Assembly (NCBI RefSeq): GCF_023702125.1
Contig: NZ_CP098415.1
Location: 1,488,001 to 1,552,000, forward strand
Reading direction: 5' to 3'
Length of the DNA: 64,000 bases
From: Halorubrum hochsteinianum
Lineage (GTDB): Archaea; Halobacteriota; Halobacteria; Halobacteriales; Haloferacaceae
Shown: positions 26,312 to 36,024 of the stretch, piece by piece
Position numbering within the stretch: position 1 is the stretch's first letter
Layout of the letters: every line of letters begins with the position of its first letter
Program-made: the position numbers and the translations under genes
Notes under the pieces: model-generated
The model's input: the letters and a program-made list of their open reading frames with translations, nothing else
The model's database searches: none
What the model was told of the DNA's origin: nothing

Positions 26312-26695
26312 ATGAGAGAGGCAGACAACGAAACCGAAGAACGGAGCTCTCGGTTTTGCCTCGATAATCTCGGTCGGAAACTCGGGAAATCGGCCGCTAT
26401 ATCGACTGTTCTGTTTTTCCTCTCGCTACTCGGATCGGTACTGTACGCATCGACTTTCCAAGATAACTCGTGGGATAGTGTATTGCCCCTGATTCTGATC
26501 GGTGGTCCGTGGGCCGGTCTGTGGATTTCGTTGTTCGGGTACGGCGCTTGGTCACTTTGGAAACTCCGAGGGCAGTCCCCGGATCACGTTACCGATGACA
26601 TCCGATTTAAGCGAGCCCTCCTCGGGTTCGCACTCGGGATCTTTGCCTTTCTCATGCCTTTTGCTATCGTATATGGTTCTCCTCGTGGTAGTTAG
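26312..26695 (+). CDS. Hypothetical membrane protein in AT-richer island
   Basis: 127 residues with three hydrophobic segments (about 28-48, 60-82, 105-122) and charged ends. Codons use many more A/T third positions than neighbours, so this gene is probably acquired or fast evolving. No family recognised. It directly follows repeat copy B and the duplicated 3' end. Confidence 0.6.
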   Translation: MREADNETEERSSRFCLDNLGRKLGKSAAISTVLFFLSLLGSVLYASTFQDNSWDSVLPLILIGGPWAGLWISLFGYGAWSLWKLRGQSPDHVTDDIRFKRALLGFALGIFAFLMPFAIVYGSPRGS

Positions 26696-26843
26696 TATGC
26701 CGTAGGAGCGTCTCTACAGCGGTAATAAGGACGCATTCATTCGTTTGAATTGTGTGGATCTTGTCTCGCCGAAATCCACCGTTCTCCTCAGACTTTCAGG
26801 ATATGCCGGAACGTATATTGAACAGGAGTATGTGAAATAAAGT

Positions 26844-27032
26844 ATGAAAAACCTGTATCGAAACCCTATTTTTCGGTGGGGAATGGGTGTGTTCGACGCA
26901 ATTTTATTTGTCTCAGTCGCGCTTTTTGTCGTTGAAGACAGAACGCTCCAATTGTTACTGTTCGCCGCTGCTGCGGTCGGTCTCGTACTCACGCCGATGG
27001 TACTAAAAGGGGCAGCGACAGGAGCGCAGTAA
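26844..27032 (+). CDS. Small two-helix membrane protein in AT-richer island
   Basis: 62 residues: MKNLYRNPIFRWGMGV, then two hydrophobic segments (about 17-31 and 36-54) and a short polar tail. AT-rich codon usage again differs from the genome norm. AATAAAG just upstream of the ATG is AT-rich but too close for a leaderless TATA box. Reading frames on the other strand look like its shadow. Function unknown. Confidence 0.55.
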   Translation: MKNLYRNPIFRWGMGVFDAILFVSVALFVVEDRTLQLLLFAAAAVGLVLTPMVLKGAATGAQ

Positions 27033-27063
27033 TACGCCGGTACGCGATCAGCCGGTTATCCAC

Positions 27064-27990
27064 CTACCTATCGGCGACGCTCGTCTGCATCCCCTCGGTG
27101 TTGAACGCGCTCCCGGCCGCGTCGTCCCCGAGGACGATGACCCCCGCGCCCGACCCGGTGATCTCCTCGAACTCGTCGATCGCTCGGTCGGCCGCTGCCT
27201 GCGCGCCGAGCCCCTCTTCGAGATGCCTCACCGCCCGCCGCGAGAGCGTCACGCGGGCGATGTCCTCGCCGGCCCCCGTCGCGCTCGCGCCGCCCCCCTC
27301 GGTACAGAAGAAGCCCGACCCGACCTGCGGCACGTCGCCGACGCGCCCGGCGAGCGCGAACGACCGCCCGCCGGTGGAGGTGACCGCCGCGAACGTCTCG
27401 CCGTCGGTCGCCACCGCGCCGACCGTGTCGTGGTCGGGGGCGGCGTCCTTCTCGCCGTCGCGCCCCTCCTCGCCCCCCTCGTCCGACCCCCCGCCCGCCT
27501 GATCGTCGCCCGAGCCGAACCGCGAGGCCAGCCAGTCGAGGTGCTCGCGCGGGCTGCCTCGCGGCGGATCCTCCTTCTCGTAGCGCTCCCGTTTCTCGTC
27601 GGTGAGCAGGTCGACACCGGTCTCGATCCCGAACTCGTCGGCGAGGTCGACCGCATGCTCACCGGAGACGAAGACGTGCGGCGTCTCGGAGCGCACGACG
27701 CGGGCGACGCTCGCCGCGTGCTCGACCCCGGGCATCGAGCAGGCCGCCCCGATCTCGCGGTCCGAGGTCATCACGCCCGCGTCGGTGCGGACGACGCCGT
27801 CGGACTGGACCGCGCCGCCGACGCCCGCGTTGAACCGGGGGTCCGATTCGAGGACGCCGACCGCGGCCTCCACCGCGTCGAGCGGCGTCGCGCGCTCGGC
27901 ACCGGTCGCGGCCGCCTCGTCGAGGACCGCCTGTCTGGGCTCCGGGTCGTCCGGGACGCCGCCGGCACCGCCGTGAACGATGACTCGCAT
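27064..27990 (-). CDS. Isoaspartyl peptidase / plant-type L-asparaginase
   Basis: 308 residues from ATG at 27990 (MRVIVHGGAGGVPDD). It is an N-terminal-nucleophile hydrolase: HGGAGG, FNAGVGGAV, and the autocleavage site HDTVGAVA, where the Thr becomes the nucleophile after self-processing; GRVGDVPQVGSGFF follows. The alpha chain ends in a Gly/Glu/Asp linker before the cleavage site. It degrades isoaspartyl dipeptides or asparagine. Monocistronic. Confidence 0.9.
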   Translation of the reverse strand: MRVIVHGGAGGVPDDPEPRQAVLDEAAATGAERATPLDAVEAAVGVLESDPRFNAGVGGAVQSDGVVRTDAGVMTSDREIGAACSMPGVEHAASVARVVRSETPHVFVSGEHAVDLADEFGIETGVDLLTDEKRERYEKEDPPRGSPREHLDWLASRFGSGDDQAGGGSDEGGEEGRDGEKDAAPDHDTVGAVATDGETFAAVTSTGGRSFALAGRVGDVPQVGSGFFCTEGGGASATGAGEDIARVTLSRRAVRHLEEGLGAQAAADRAIDEFEEITGSGAGVIVLGDDAAGSAFNTEGMQTSVADR

Positions 27991-28115
27991 ACCGGAGGCT
28001 TCCGCGGCGGCCACATAAGCGCCCGGAAGCCGGCGGCGAGCGCGGGGTGCCGGTCGGTTCCCGCGCCCGCGACGCCGCAAGACATATTCCCGCCGCCGGG
28101 CGATTCGGGGGCATC

Positions 28116-29684
28116 GTGACGACAGCCGATCCCGCCGGCGACGACGCCGAGCGCTCTCCGCTCGGCTCCCGCTTCTCCGGCCCCCGCTTCCCGGGCTCCC
28201 GCTTCCGCGGCGCGCTCCGCCGCCGCCTCGGGGTCGACCCGCGCGCGTTCGCCGCGTTCCGGGTCGCGCTCGGCGTCGTCCTCCTCGTCGACCTCGCGCT
28301 CCGCGCGCGGAACCTGACGGCCTTCTACACCGACGCCGGCGTCCTCCCCCGCGCGACGCTGGCCGAGGTGTACCCCGTCGCGGCCCGGCTGTCGCTCCAC
28401 GCCGTCACCGGCGAGCCGCGGGCCGTCGCGCTGCTGTTCCTCGCCGCCGCGGTCGCCGCCGTCGCGCTCGCGCTCGGCTACCGGACCCGCGTCGCGACCG
28501 CGGTCTCGCTGGTCCTGCTCGCGTCGCTTCAGGCGCGGAACCCGTTCGTCCTCAACGCCGGCGACGTCCTCCTCGTCCGGCTTCTGGGTGCCGGCCTGCT
28601 GTGTCCGCTCGGCGCGCGCTGGTCGCTCGACGCGGTCCGACGCGGGGACGGCGCGACTCCCGCAGCCGGCCGCGTCGCCGCCGCGACCGACCGCGTCGCC
28701 GGTCCCGCCGCGGCGCTCCCGCTGGTCCTCGTCGTCGTGGTGTACGTCTCCAACGCGGTCGAGAAGCTCCGCGGAACCGCGTGGCCCGCGGGCGAGGCGG
28801 TCGAGCGCGTCTTCCGGCTCACCTACCTCCACGGCCCGCTCGGCGGACTCGTCCCCGAGTGGTCACCCCTGCTCACCGCCGCCACCTACGGCTGGCTCGC
28901 GCTGCTCGTCGCCTCCCCGCTGCTGATCGCGGCTGCCGGCCGGCTCCGCGCCACGCTCGCGGGGACGCTTCTCGCGGCGCACCTTTCGATGGCGTTGGCG
29001 CTCCAGATCGGCGTCTTCTCCGTGATCTCCGCGGCCGCGCTGCTGCCCTTCTTCCCGCCGTTCGTCTGGGACCGAGTCGAGCGGGGGGTCGCTCCCGTCG
29101 CCGACCGGATTCGCTCCGTCGCGGGCCGTGGATTTGCCGCCGAACCTACCACGCCCGATCCGACCGACAGCGAACCACTCCGGACCGTCCGCGACCGCGC
29201 CGCGGCCGTCGTTCCGGTCCTCGCCGCGGTCCTGCTCGTCGCGCTCGTCGCGTGGAACGGAATGGCGCTCGGGTTGGTCGAGACGCCCGACCCGGTCGCG
29301 TCGGTGGCGGACCCGACCGAGAGCGGCTGGGACATGTTCGCGCCGAACCCGCCGACGACCGACGCGCTCGTCGCGGCGAGCGCGACGACCGCCGACGGCG
29401 ACCGGATCGACGCGCTGTACGGGGACCGCGTCGCCCGGGATCGTCCCCCCGCCGACGCCCGCGCGTACCCCACCGCACGCTGGCGGAAGCTCCTCGCTCT
29501 GCTCGCGGACGACCCCGAGCCGGCTCGCGTCGACGCGGTCCTCGGACACCTCTGCGACCGAGCAGATGCGTTCGCCGGCGGCGGACGCGTCGCGTCGGTG
29601 TCGCTCTCGTTCGTCGACGTCGACGTCGAGACGGGGGAGACGCGGACCGAGACGCTCGGCTCCCGGGAGTGTACCCCCGTCTGA
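28116..29684 (+). CDS. HTTM-domain membrane protein
   Basis: 522 residues from GTG at 28116; CATATT at about 28082-28087 is some 31 nt upstream and supports this start. The N-terminal FAAFRVALGVVLLVDLALR and FYTDAGVLP are the opening of the HTTM (horizontally transferred transmembrane, gamma-carboxylase-like) domain. Some eight hydrophobic segments follow, then a C-terminal globular region of about 140 residues (GWDMFAPNPPTTDALVAA... to the end), where FAPNP is also typical. Probably at the cell surface; reaction unproven. Confidence 0.8.
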   Translation: MTTADPAGDDAERSPLGSRFSGPRFPGSRFRGALRRRLGVDPRAFAAFRVALGVVLLVDLALRARNLTAFYTDAGVLPRATLAEVYPVAARLSLHAVTGEPRAVALLFLAAAVAAVALALGYRTRVATAVSLVLLASLQARNPFVLNAGDVLLVRLLGAGLLCPLGARWSLDAVRRGDGATPAAGRVAAATDRVAGPAAALPLVLVVVVYVSNAVEKLRGTAWPAGEAVERVFRLTYLHGPLGGLVPEWSPLLTAATYGWLALLVASPLLIAAAGRLRATLAGTLLAAHLSMALALQIGVFSVISAAALLPFFPPFVWDRVERGVAPVADRIRSVAGRGFAAEPTTPDPTDSEPLRTVRDRAAAVVPVLAAVLLVALVAWNGMALGLVETPDPVASVADPTESGWDMFAPNPPTTDALVAASATTADGDRIDALYGDRVARDRPPADARAYPTARWRKLLALLADDPEPARVDAVLGHLCDRADAFAGGGRVASVSLSFVDVDVETGETRTETLGSRECTPV

Positions 29685-29769
29685 GCGACGGCGAGCGCGC
29701 CCGATCGTCTCGCCGGCCGATCCCCTCGACGCTCGACCGTTTATGTTCTCGGCGGGCGAACGCTCCGAC

Positions 29770-30831
29770 GTGACCGCTTCGGAACCGGACTCGGCGGCGG
29801 CGCGTTCAGCGCACTCGGCGGCGACGCGTTCAGCGCCGATATCCGTCCTGCTCCCGACCGTCCGCTGGACCGACGCCTGCGACGAGGTGGCGGACCAACT
29901 CCGCGGTCCCGAGGCGTTCGACGGGGACGCCGGCAGCGACGGCGATCCTGTTGACGGAAATGTCGACGCCGCCGACGAACTGCTCGTGGTCTGCGACTCC
30001 CCGGACGACCCCGTCGCGGACCGCCGCGGCGACCTGCCGCCCCGGGTGCGGATCGTGATCGCCGGCGAACCGGCGGGGTGTTCGGGGAAGGCGAACGCGA
30101 TAGCCGCGGGGACGGAGGCCGCGGCGAACGACCGGTTCCTCTGGACCGACGACGACTTCCACCACCCGCCGGACTGGCTGGCGACGCTCGACGCCGACTG
30201 CGAGCGCCGCGGGCCGACCACCGAGGCCCCGGTGTTCGTCGGGCGCGACCCCCTCGCCCGGCTGTTCGAGCCGGCGTACGTGATCGGTGGGACGCTCGCC
30301 GTGGCGGCGTCGGGGGCCGTCCCGGGCGCGCCGGCGATCGCGTGGGGCGGCGCGGTGGTGTTCGACCGCGGCGACCTCCGCGACGGGGAGGTCGCGCTCC
30401 TACGCGACCTCCGGCGGACGGTCAGCGACGACGGGACGCTCTCCGACCACCTCGACGTGCGCGCGGTCGACCGGACGCGCCGGGTCCCGGCCGGCGGGTC
30501 GCTCCGCGGGTCGCTGGAGCGGTTCGTCCGCTTCCTGACGATCACCCGGTACCACGCCCCCGCGGCGACCGCGTTCAACGTCCTCCTCGGCGTCGCGCTG
30601 GCGACGCTCTGTCTGCTCGCGCCGGTCGGGGGCGTCGCGCTCGTCACGGCGTTCGCGGGCCTCGCGTACGCCCGGTTCGGGGTCCGGCGCGCGACGTTCC
30701 TGCTCGCGGCCCCCGGCGCGCTGATCGCGCCGCCGCTCATGGCGTACGCGCTCGCCCGCCGGACATTCGTCTGGGGCGGTCGCCGCTACCGCTGGCGGTC
30801 GATGTTCGACGTCGCGGTCGAGCCGGTCTGA
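29770..30831 (+). CDS. Family 2 glycosyltransferase, membrane bound
   Basis: 353 residues from GTG at 29770. TTTATG near 29740-29745 is 27-30 nt upstream and is better read as the TATA box than as the alternative ATG at 29743. A GT-A fold is visible: SVLLPTVRW, CSGKANAIAAG and the acidic FLWTDDDFHHP (nucleotide-sugar/metal site). Then come three or four C-terminal hydrophobic segments. It would add sugar to a lipid or glycan at the cytosolic membrane face. A 24-bp tandem repeat runs across its stop. Confidence 0.85.
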   Translation: MTASEPDSAAARSAHSAATRSAPISVLLPTVRWTDACDEVADQLRGPEAFDGDAGSDGDPVDGNVDAADELLVVCDSPDDPVADRRGDLPPRVRIVIAGEPAGCSGKANAIAAGTEAAANDRFLWTDDDFHHPPDWLATLDADCERRGPTTEAPVFVGRDPLARLFEPAYVIGGTLAVAASGAVPGAPAIAWGGAVVFDRGDLRDGEVALLRDLRRTVSDDGTLSDHLDVRAVDRTRRVPAGGSLRGSLERFVRFLTITRYHAPAATAFNVLLGVALATLCLLAPVGGVALVTAFAGLAYARFGVRRATFLLAAPGALIAPPLMAYALARRTFVWGGRRYRWRSMFDVAVEPV

Positions 30832-30880
30832 GTCGTCCCGGTCGAACCGGTCCGACGCGCTGCGATCGAACCGGTCTGAG
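30817..30880. repeat. 24-bp tandem repeat across the glycosyltransferase stop codon
   Basis: Units starting at 30817, 30841 and 30865 share GTCGAACCGGTCTGAG with one or two changes, at an exact 24-bp period. The first unit contains the real stop; the others lie downstream. Likely replication slippage. Confidence 0.7.
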
Positions 30881-30981
30881 GCCGGGTCGGCGCGGCGACG
30901 AAACCGGCAAACGCTGCGAGCGCGACGCTCACGCCGAAAACGGCAGGCACTTTAGGGGGCCACAAAAATCTTCGAACGTTC

Positions 30982-32244
<1,263 letters not shown>

Positions 32245-32367
32245 GCGAAGCGGTTCTATCGGGCGGTTCTTTCTCTGCGGCTCAGCCCTTTCTCCGGGGT
32301 CTCGACCCCGACGCGCTCGACGGCTCAGCCGCTCGGCCGTACGCCGCGGACCTCGTCACGACCGAGA

Positions 32368-32679
32368 CCGCCGAAGCCCCGGCCGGGAGGCTGTCCCTTC
32401 GAGTCCCGCCCCGAACCGCCCAGCACAGCACCTCACGCCTCCCCAGCCTCGTCAGTCGCCGTCGCTTCGCTCCGGCGACTGACTCCAGCGAGAATCGAAG
32501 ATTCTCTGGCAGCGAGGGACACGGTCCCTCGGGCAACCGGGCTTCGCCCGGTGACAGCCGGCGCTACGCGCCGGCGACAGCGTGGCGCGACGCGCCACGG
32601 GCAGTCGGGCGAAGCCCGACGACCTCGCGCGTGCTCCTCGCGGCCGCCTTCGGCGGCACGCTCGCAGGCACGCGCCACC
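32368..32679 (-). repeat. Dispersed structured element, copy C, with six tandem hairpins
   Basis: Copy C reads on the minus strand, 5' end at 32679. TTTATAA at 32689-32695 lies 10 bp outside. P1 (GCGCGTGC with GCACGCGC) is intact. Between P1 and P2 is an array of six short hairpins at plus positions 32490-32506, 32513-32531, 32536-32552, 32557-32575, 32581-32599 and 32604-32620. Arms are 6-8 bp, loops 3-5 nt, with 4-6-nt spacers of the type GGCA/GACA. P2 is GTCAGTCGCCG with its perfect complement; P3 is shortened to a few pairs but keeps CGAAG and CTTCG. Confidence 0.8.
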
Positions 32680-32709
32680 GCAGATTCATTTATAACCGGT
32701 CGACGCCGA

Positions 32710-33123
32710 CTACCCCAGCCGTTCGTCGAGGATGAGCCGCGTCTTCGTCGACTTGACCTCGTCCATCTCCCGCGCCTGCGAGATCAGTTCGTTGACCGCG
32801 CGCGTGTCGACCGCGTCGACGACGAGGACGATGTCCTCCTCGCCGGAGACCTGCCAGACGAAGTCGACCTCCTCCCAGTCGACCATCCGCTGACCGACCG
32901 CGTCGGTGTTGACGTTCATCTCCACCGAGATCTCGATCATCGCCTTCACGTTGCCGGTGCGGGTCGTCACCGTGAACCGCTCGATCACGCCCTCGTCGGT
33001 CATCCGGTCGACGCGGTTGCGCACGGTCCCCTCGGAGGTCCCCACTCGGTCTGCGATCTCCGTGTACGGGGTCCGCGCGTCCCGTCGCAGGATCGAGAGG
33101 ATCCGTCGGTCGAGGTCGTCCAT
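32710..33123 (-). CDS. Lrp/AsnC-family transcriptional regulator
   Basis: 137 residues. An N-terminal HTH (MDDLDRRILSILRRDARTPYTEIADRVG, recognition SEGTVRNRVDRM) and a RAM ligand domain with the GEEDIVLVVDA segment. Such proteins sense amino acids and bind short palindromes as dimers or octamers. It is divergent from carA, with a 97-bp shared region holding a GTTACGA-ATA-TCGTAAC palindrome (33155-33171) over its own core promoter. Control of carA and itself is therefore likely. Repeat copy C follows 30 bp downstream on the same strand. Confidence 0.92.
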   Translation of the reverse strand: MDDLDRRILSILRRDARTPYTEIADRVGTSEGTVRNRVDRMTDEGVIERFTVTTRTGNVKAMIEISVEMNVNTDAVGQRMVDWEEVDFVWQVSGEEDIVLVVDAVDTRAVNELISQAREMDEVKSTKTRLILDERLG

Positions 33124-33154
33124 ACCGGTCAGTCTCTCCCCCGCGGCCTTACCC

Positions 33155-33171
33155 GTTACGAATATCGTAAC
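33155..33171. promoter_or_regulatory. Palindromic operator between lrp and carA
   Basis: GTTACGA and TCGTAAC are perfect 7-bp arms around ATA. The palindrome lies 18 bp upstream of the carA TATA (TTTATT 33190-33195) and overlaps the expected lrp core promoter (-32 to -48 from its ATG). A half site TCGTAAT overlaps the carA start (33216-33222). The layout suits autorepression and carA control by the Lrp protein. Confidence 0.6.
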
Positions 33172-33220
33172 GAACCTTCGAACGACGCATTTATTACCCT
33201 TTGCGCGTACGTTTCTCGTA

Positions 33221-34282
33221 ATGTCGGACGCCTACATCGCGCTGGCCGACGGTCGCGTGCTCGAAGCGCGCGCCCGTGCGCCGGGGCGTACTCGCGGCGA
33301 ACTGGTGTTCACGACCGCGTACACCGGCTACGAGGAGTCGCTCACCGACCCCTCCTACGCCGAACAGATACTCACCTTCTCGTACCCCCTCATCGGGAAC
33401 TACGGCGTCCGAAGCGAACGGTTCGAGTCCGACTCGGTCCAGCCCCGCGCGGCGGTCGCCCGCGAGCTGACCGACGACGTCGCCGACTGGCTCGCCGGGG
33501 AGGGCGTGCCCGCCGTCGACCACGTCGACACCCGCGAGATCGTCACTACCGTCCGCGAAGAGGGGGCGATGGCCTGCGGGATCGCCGCCGGCCCGGACGC
33601 GACCCCCGAGGACGCGGTCGAGGAGATGGAGTCGTGTAAGCCGATGAGCGACCACGTCGACATCGGCGCGCAGGTCTCCGTCGCGGAGCCGACCGTCCAC
33701 GAGGGCGGCGGCGACGTCGACGTGGCCATGCTCGACTGCGGCGCGAAGGGCTCGATCGTCTCCTCGCTCACCGACCGCGGCGCGGACGTCCACGTCCTCC
33801 CGTACGACGCGACCCCCGAGGACGTGGCCGCCGTCGACCCCGACGTGCTGTTCGTCTCCAACGGCCCGGGCGACCCCGAGAACTTCGTCGCCGCTCAGGA
33901 GGTCGTCGACGAGTTCGCGGGCGAGCTCCCCCTCGCGGGGATCTGCCTCGGCCAGCAGGTGATCACCAGCGCGCTCGGCGGCTCGACCGAGAAGATGGCG
34001 TTCGGCCACCGCGGCGTCAACCAGCCGGTCAAGGACCTCCGCACCGACAAGGTCGTGATGACCACCCAGAACCACGGCTACACGGTCGACGACACCGGTC
34101 CGCTGGAGGTGACGCAGGTGAACGTCAACGACGACACCGTCGAGGGGCTCGACAGCGACGAACTCGACGTGATCACCCGCCAGTACCACCCCGAGGCGAA
34201 CCCCGGCCCGCACGACTCGCTCGGCTTCTTCGACGAGGTGCTCGACCTGGCGACGTCGGACCGCCGAATCGCCGCCGACTGA
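33221..34282 (+). CDS. carA: Carbamoyl-phosphate synthase small subunit
   Basis: 353 residues from ATG at 33221, with TTTATT 26-31 nt upstream. The N-terminal CarA domain (YIALADGRVLEA, GELVFTTAYTGYEESLTDPSYAEQIL) is followed by a class I glutaminase with catalytic Cys242 in GICLGQQ and QNHGYTVD and HPEANPGPHDS near the end. It supplies ammonia from glutamine to CarB for arginine and pyrimidine synthesis. carB is not in the window. Confidence 0.95.
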   Translation: MSDAYIALADGRVLEARARAPGRTRGELVFTTAYTGYEESLTDPSYAEQILTFSYPLIGNYGVRSERFESDSVQPRAAVARELTDDVADWLAGEGVPAVDHVDTREIVTTVREEGAMACGIAAGPDATPEDAVEEMESCKPMSDHVDIGAQVSVAEPTVHEGGGDVDVAMLDCGAKGSIVSSLTDRGADVHVLPYDATPEDVAAVDPDVLFVSNGPGDPENFVAAQEVVDEFAGELPLAGICLGQQVITSALGGSTEKMAFGHRGVNQPVKDLRTDKVVMTTQNHGYTVDDTGPLEVTQVNVNDDTVEGLDSDELDVITRQYHPEANPGPHDSLGFFDEVLDLATSDRRIAAD

Positions 34283-34366
34283 CTCTCCCACGAATCGGTC
34301 CCCGATTCTCGCGCTCCCAGCACCCTCCGACTGACCACCCGGAGTACCACTCGGTCGGCGTCCGCA

Positions 34367-34456
34367 GCCGCTTTCCCCGCTCGGTTCTCGCAGCCGCCTT
34401 CCTCCGTCCGATTCCCGCGGCCGCTTTCCCCGCTCGGTTCTCGCAGCCGCCTTCCT
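34367..34456. repeat. 37-bp direct repeat between carA and surE
   Basis: A 37-bp sequence (34367-34403) recurs at 34420-34456, a 53-bp period with only the edge differing. A third, partial GCAGCC-type unit is nearby. It contains CTTTCCCC and CCTTCCT pyrimidine tracts and lies in the 224-bp gap. It may act as carA terminator or be slippage; no gene is convincing here. Confidence 0.75.
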
Positions 34457-34506
34457 GCTCGCCGCGGACCGGCGACGTTTTCTCTCGTCCCCTCGGACGG
34501 TGACGC

Positions 34507-35391
34507 ATGCCAACCGAGATCCTGCTCACCAACGACGACGGGATCGACGCCGTCGGGATCCGGGCGCTCGCGGACGCGCTCTCGGCCGATTACGACGTGA
34601 CGGTCGTCGCGCCCGCGACGAACCAGTCCGGCGTCGGCGGCGCGCGCTCGTGGTGGGAGACGACCGTCGAGTACACCGAGACGGACCGCGGCTACGCGGT
34701 CGAGGGGACCCCCGCCGACTGCGTCGCGGTCGCGGACGTGGCGCTCGGACTCGACCCCGACGTCGTCGTCTCCGGCTGTAACCACGGGCCGAACATCGGC
34801 GCGCACATCCTCGGGCAGTCGGGGACCGTCGGGGCCGCGATGGAGGCCTCCTTCCTCGGCACGCCCGCGATCGCGGTGTCGCTGTACGACCGCGGCAACC
34901 TCCCCGTCCCGCCGACGCTGGACAACGACGACTTCGCGGTCGCCGGCGAGGTCGTCGCCGACCTGCTCGCCCGGATCGACGACGGCGTCCTCCCGTTCGG
35001 CGCGGACGTGCTGAACGTCAACGTGCCCGCCGCTGACGACGAGGCGGCGGCCAACCCCACCTACCGACTGACCGAGCCGGCGCGCGGCTTCGACGTGATC
35101 GAGTTCCGCCCGGGCGAGGAGGGGTCGGACGAGGAGCGACCGGACGACGAGAACGTACCCGAGGGGTGGGAGTTCGGCGAGCGGCGCGGCGAGATGGGGA
35201 TGGAGCTCCGCGACCGCTTCTGGCGGGAGTTCCTGCGCGGCGACGTCGCGGACGACCCCGGCTCCGACCGCCGGGCGGCCGTCGAGGGCGAGGTGAGCGT
35301 CTCGCCGCTGTCGAGCTCCCGCGCGGTCGCGGGCGACCGGGCCGGGGACCTCGTCGAGCCCGCTCGCGGCGCGAAGACGGGCGCGGACTGA
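34507..35391 (+). CDS. surE: 5'/3'-nucleotidase SurE
   Basis: 294 residues, somewhat longer than bacterial SurE. ILLTNDDGIDAVGI (metal-binding Asp-Asp), APATNQSGVGGA, GTPADCVAVA, SGCNHGPNIG and YSGTVGAA-like QSGTVGAAMEASFLG define the family. It dephosphorylates nucleoside monophosphates with a divalent metal. The C-terminal 70 residues carry an acidic insert (EEGSDEERPDDEN). Monocistronic. Confidence 0.92.
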   Translation: MPTEILLTNDDGIDAVGIRALADALSADYDVTVVAPATNQSGVGGARSWWETTVEYTETDRGYAVEGTPADCVAVADVALGLDPDVVVSGCNHGPNIGAHILGQSGTVGAAMEASFLGTPAIAVSLYDRGNLPVPPTLDNDDFAVAGEVVADLLARIDDGVLPFGADVLNVNVPAADDEAAANPTYRLTEPARGFDVIEFRPGEEGSDEERPDDENVPEGWEFGERRGEMGMELRDRFWREFLRGDVADDPGSDRRAAVEGEVSVSPLSSSRAVAGDRAGDLVEPARGAKTGAD

Positions 35392-35482
35392 GCGCGGCCG
35401 GGCGGCTCCGTTGACGTCGTATTCCTCGGACGGGTTCTCGCCGTCCGACGAGAGCTACGAGTGTATCGGCTCAGGCGACCAG

Positions 35483-35653
35483 CTAGACTGTTTTCAGAAA
35501 TTCGGCGAGTCCGTATACGATAGCGATAGTCCCGAAAGTGATGCCTATCGTACTCAGAAACTGGTTTCGTGGGACAACGGTCGTTTGAGCAACTACCAAC
35601 AAGGCCATCAGGACGACCAATACAGCGAGGAGTCGCTCGGTACGGTCGGACAC
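35483..35653 (-). CDS. Two-helix membrane microprotein, 56 residues
   Basis: From GTG at 35653 the minus strand encodes a protein beginning MSDRTERLLAV, with two clean hydrophobic segments (about 8-22 and 36-50) split by a short polar turn (QTTVVPRNQ) and ending EFLKTV. CTATTC about 30 nt upstream could be a TATA box. The other strand has an open frame (35411-35707), but its product is polar, Ser/Asp-rich and unlike haloarchaeal proteins. Base composition is AT-rich. I judge this microprotein the real gene; no family recognised. Confidence 0.55.
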   Translation of the reverse strand: MSDRTERLLAVLVVLMALLVVAQTTVVPRNQFLSTIGITFGTIAIVYGLAEFLKTV

Positions 35654-35784
35654 ACAACCACATTACCTGTGCTTGACGTGAATAGTTCGGTGCTTCTTCC
35701 GTACTAAGCGACTGGGAGAGCAAAACCGCCGACCGCCACGTGATTCAACGAGGCCCTCCGGGCCGAACCGCGTCCAGAAACGGG

Positions 35785-36024
35785 TCAGCGCCGTCGACGA
35801 GGCCGCCGTTGCCCGCCGCTGAACTCCGCGGCCAACCGCCCGAGGTACCACACGACGACCAGCCCGAGGAGGAAGCCGCCGCCGAGCGCGGCAAGCAACT
35901 GGACCGGCGACGGGTCCAACTGGAGGGCGATCAGCGGCGGCGAGACGGTGACGATCGCGAGCAGCACGAGCTTTATTTTCCGGTTTCCGGCGTCCCGCTC
36001 CGCCTCGGAGATCGGTCCTACCAC
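35785..36024 (-). CDS. Small membrane protein, two helices
   Basis: 79 residues from GTG at 36024 (no ATG fits). There is a short polar start (ISEAERDAGNRKIK), two hydrophobic segments (about 18-35 and 43-61) and a basic tail (GGQRRPRRRR), as in a cytosol-facing anchor. No TATA box at the expected distance, so the start is uncertain. Function unknown. Confidence 0.6.
   Translation of the reverse strand: MVGPISEAERDAGNRKIKLVLLAIVTVSPPLIALQLDPSPVQLLAALGGGFLLGLVVVWYLGRLAAEFSGGQRRPRRRR

Noticed and set aside
26714-26992. Minus-strand frame of 92 residues
   Set aside because: Opposes the more convincing two-helix membrane gene at 26844-27032 and lacks coding character.
32490-32620. CRISPR array
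   Set aside because: Units are palindromes of differing sequence with 4-6-nt spacers; no constant repeat with long unique spacers and no cas genes.
35411-35707. Open frame on the plus strand, 98 residues
   Set aside because: Product is Ser/Asp/Gln-rich without fold features; the minus strand of the same DNA encodes a clean two-helix protein.
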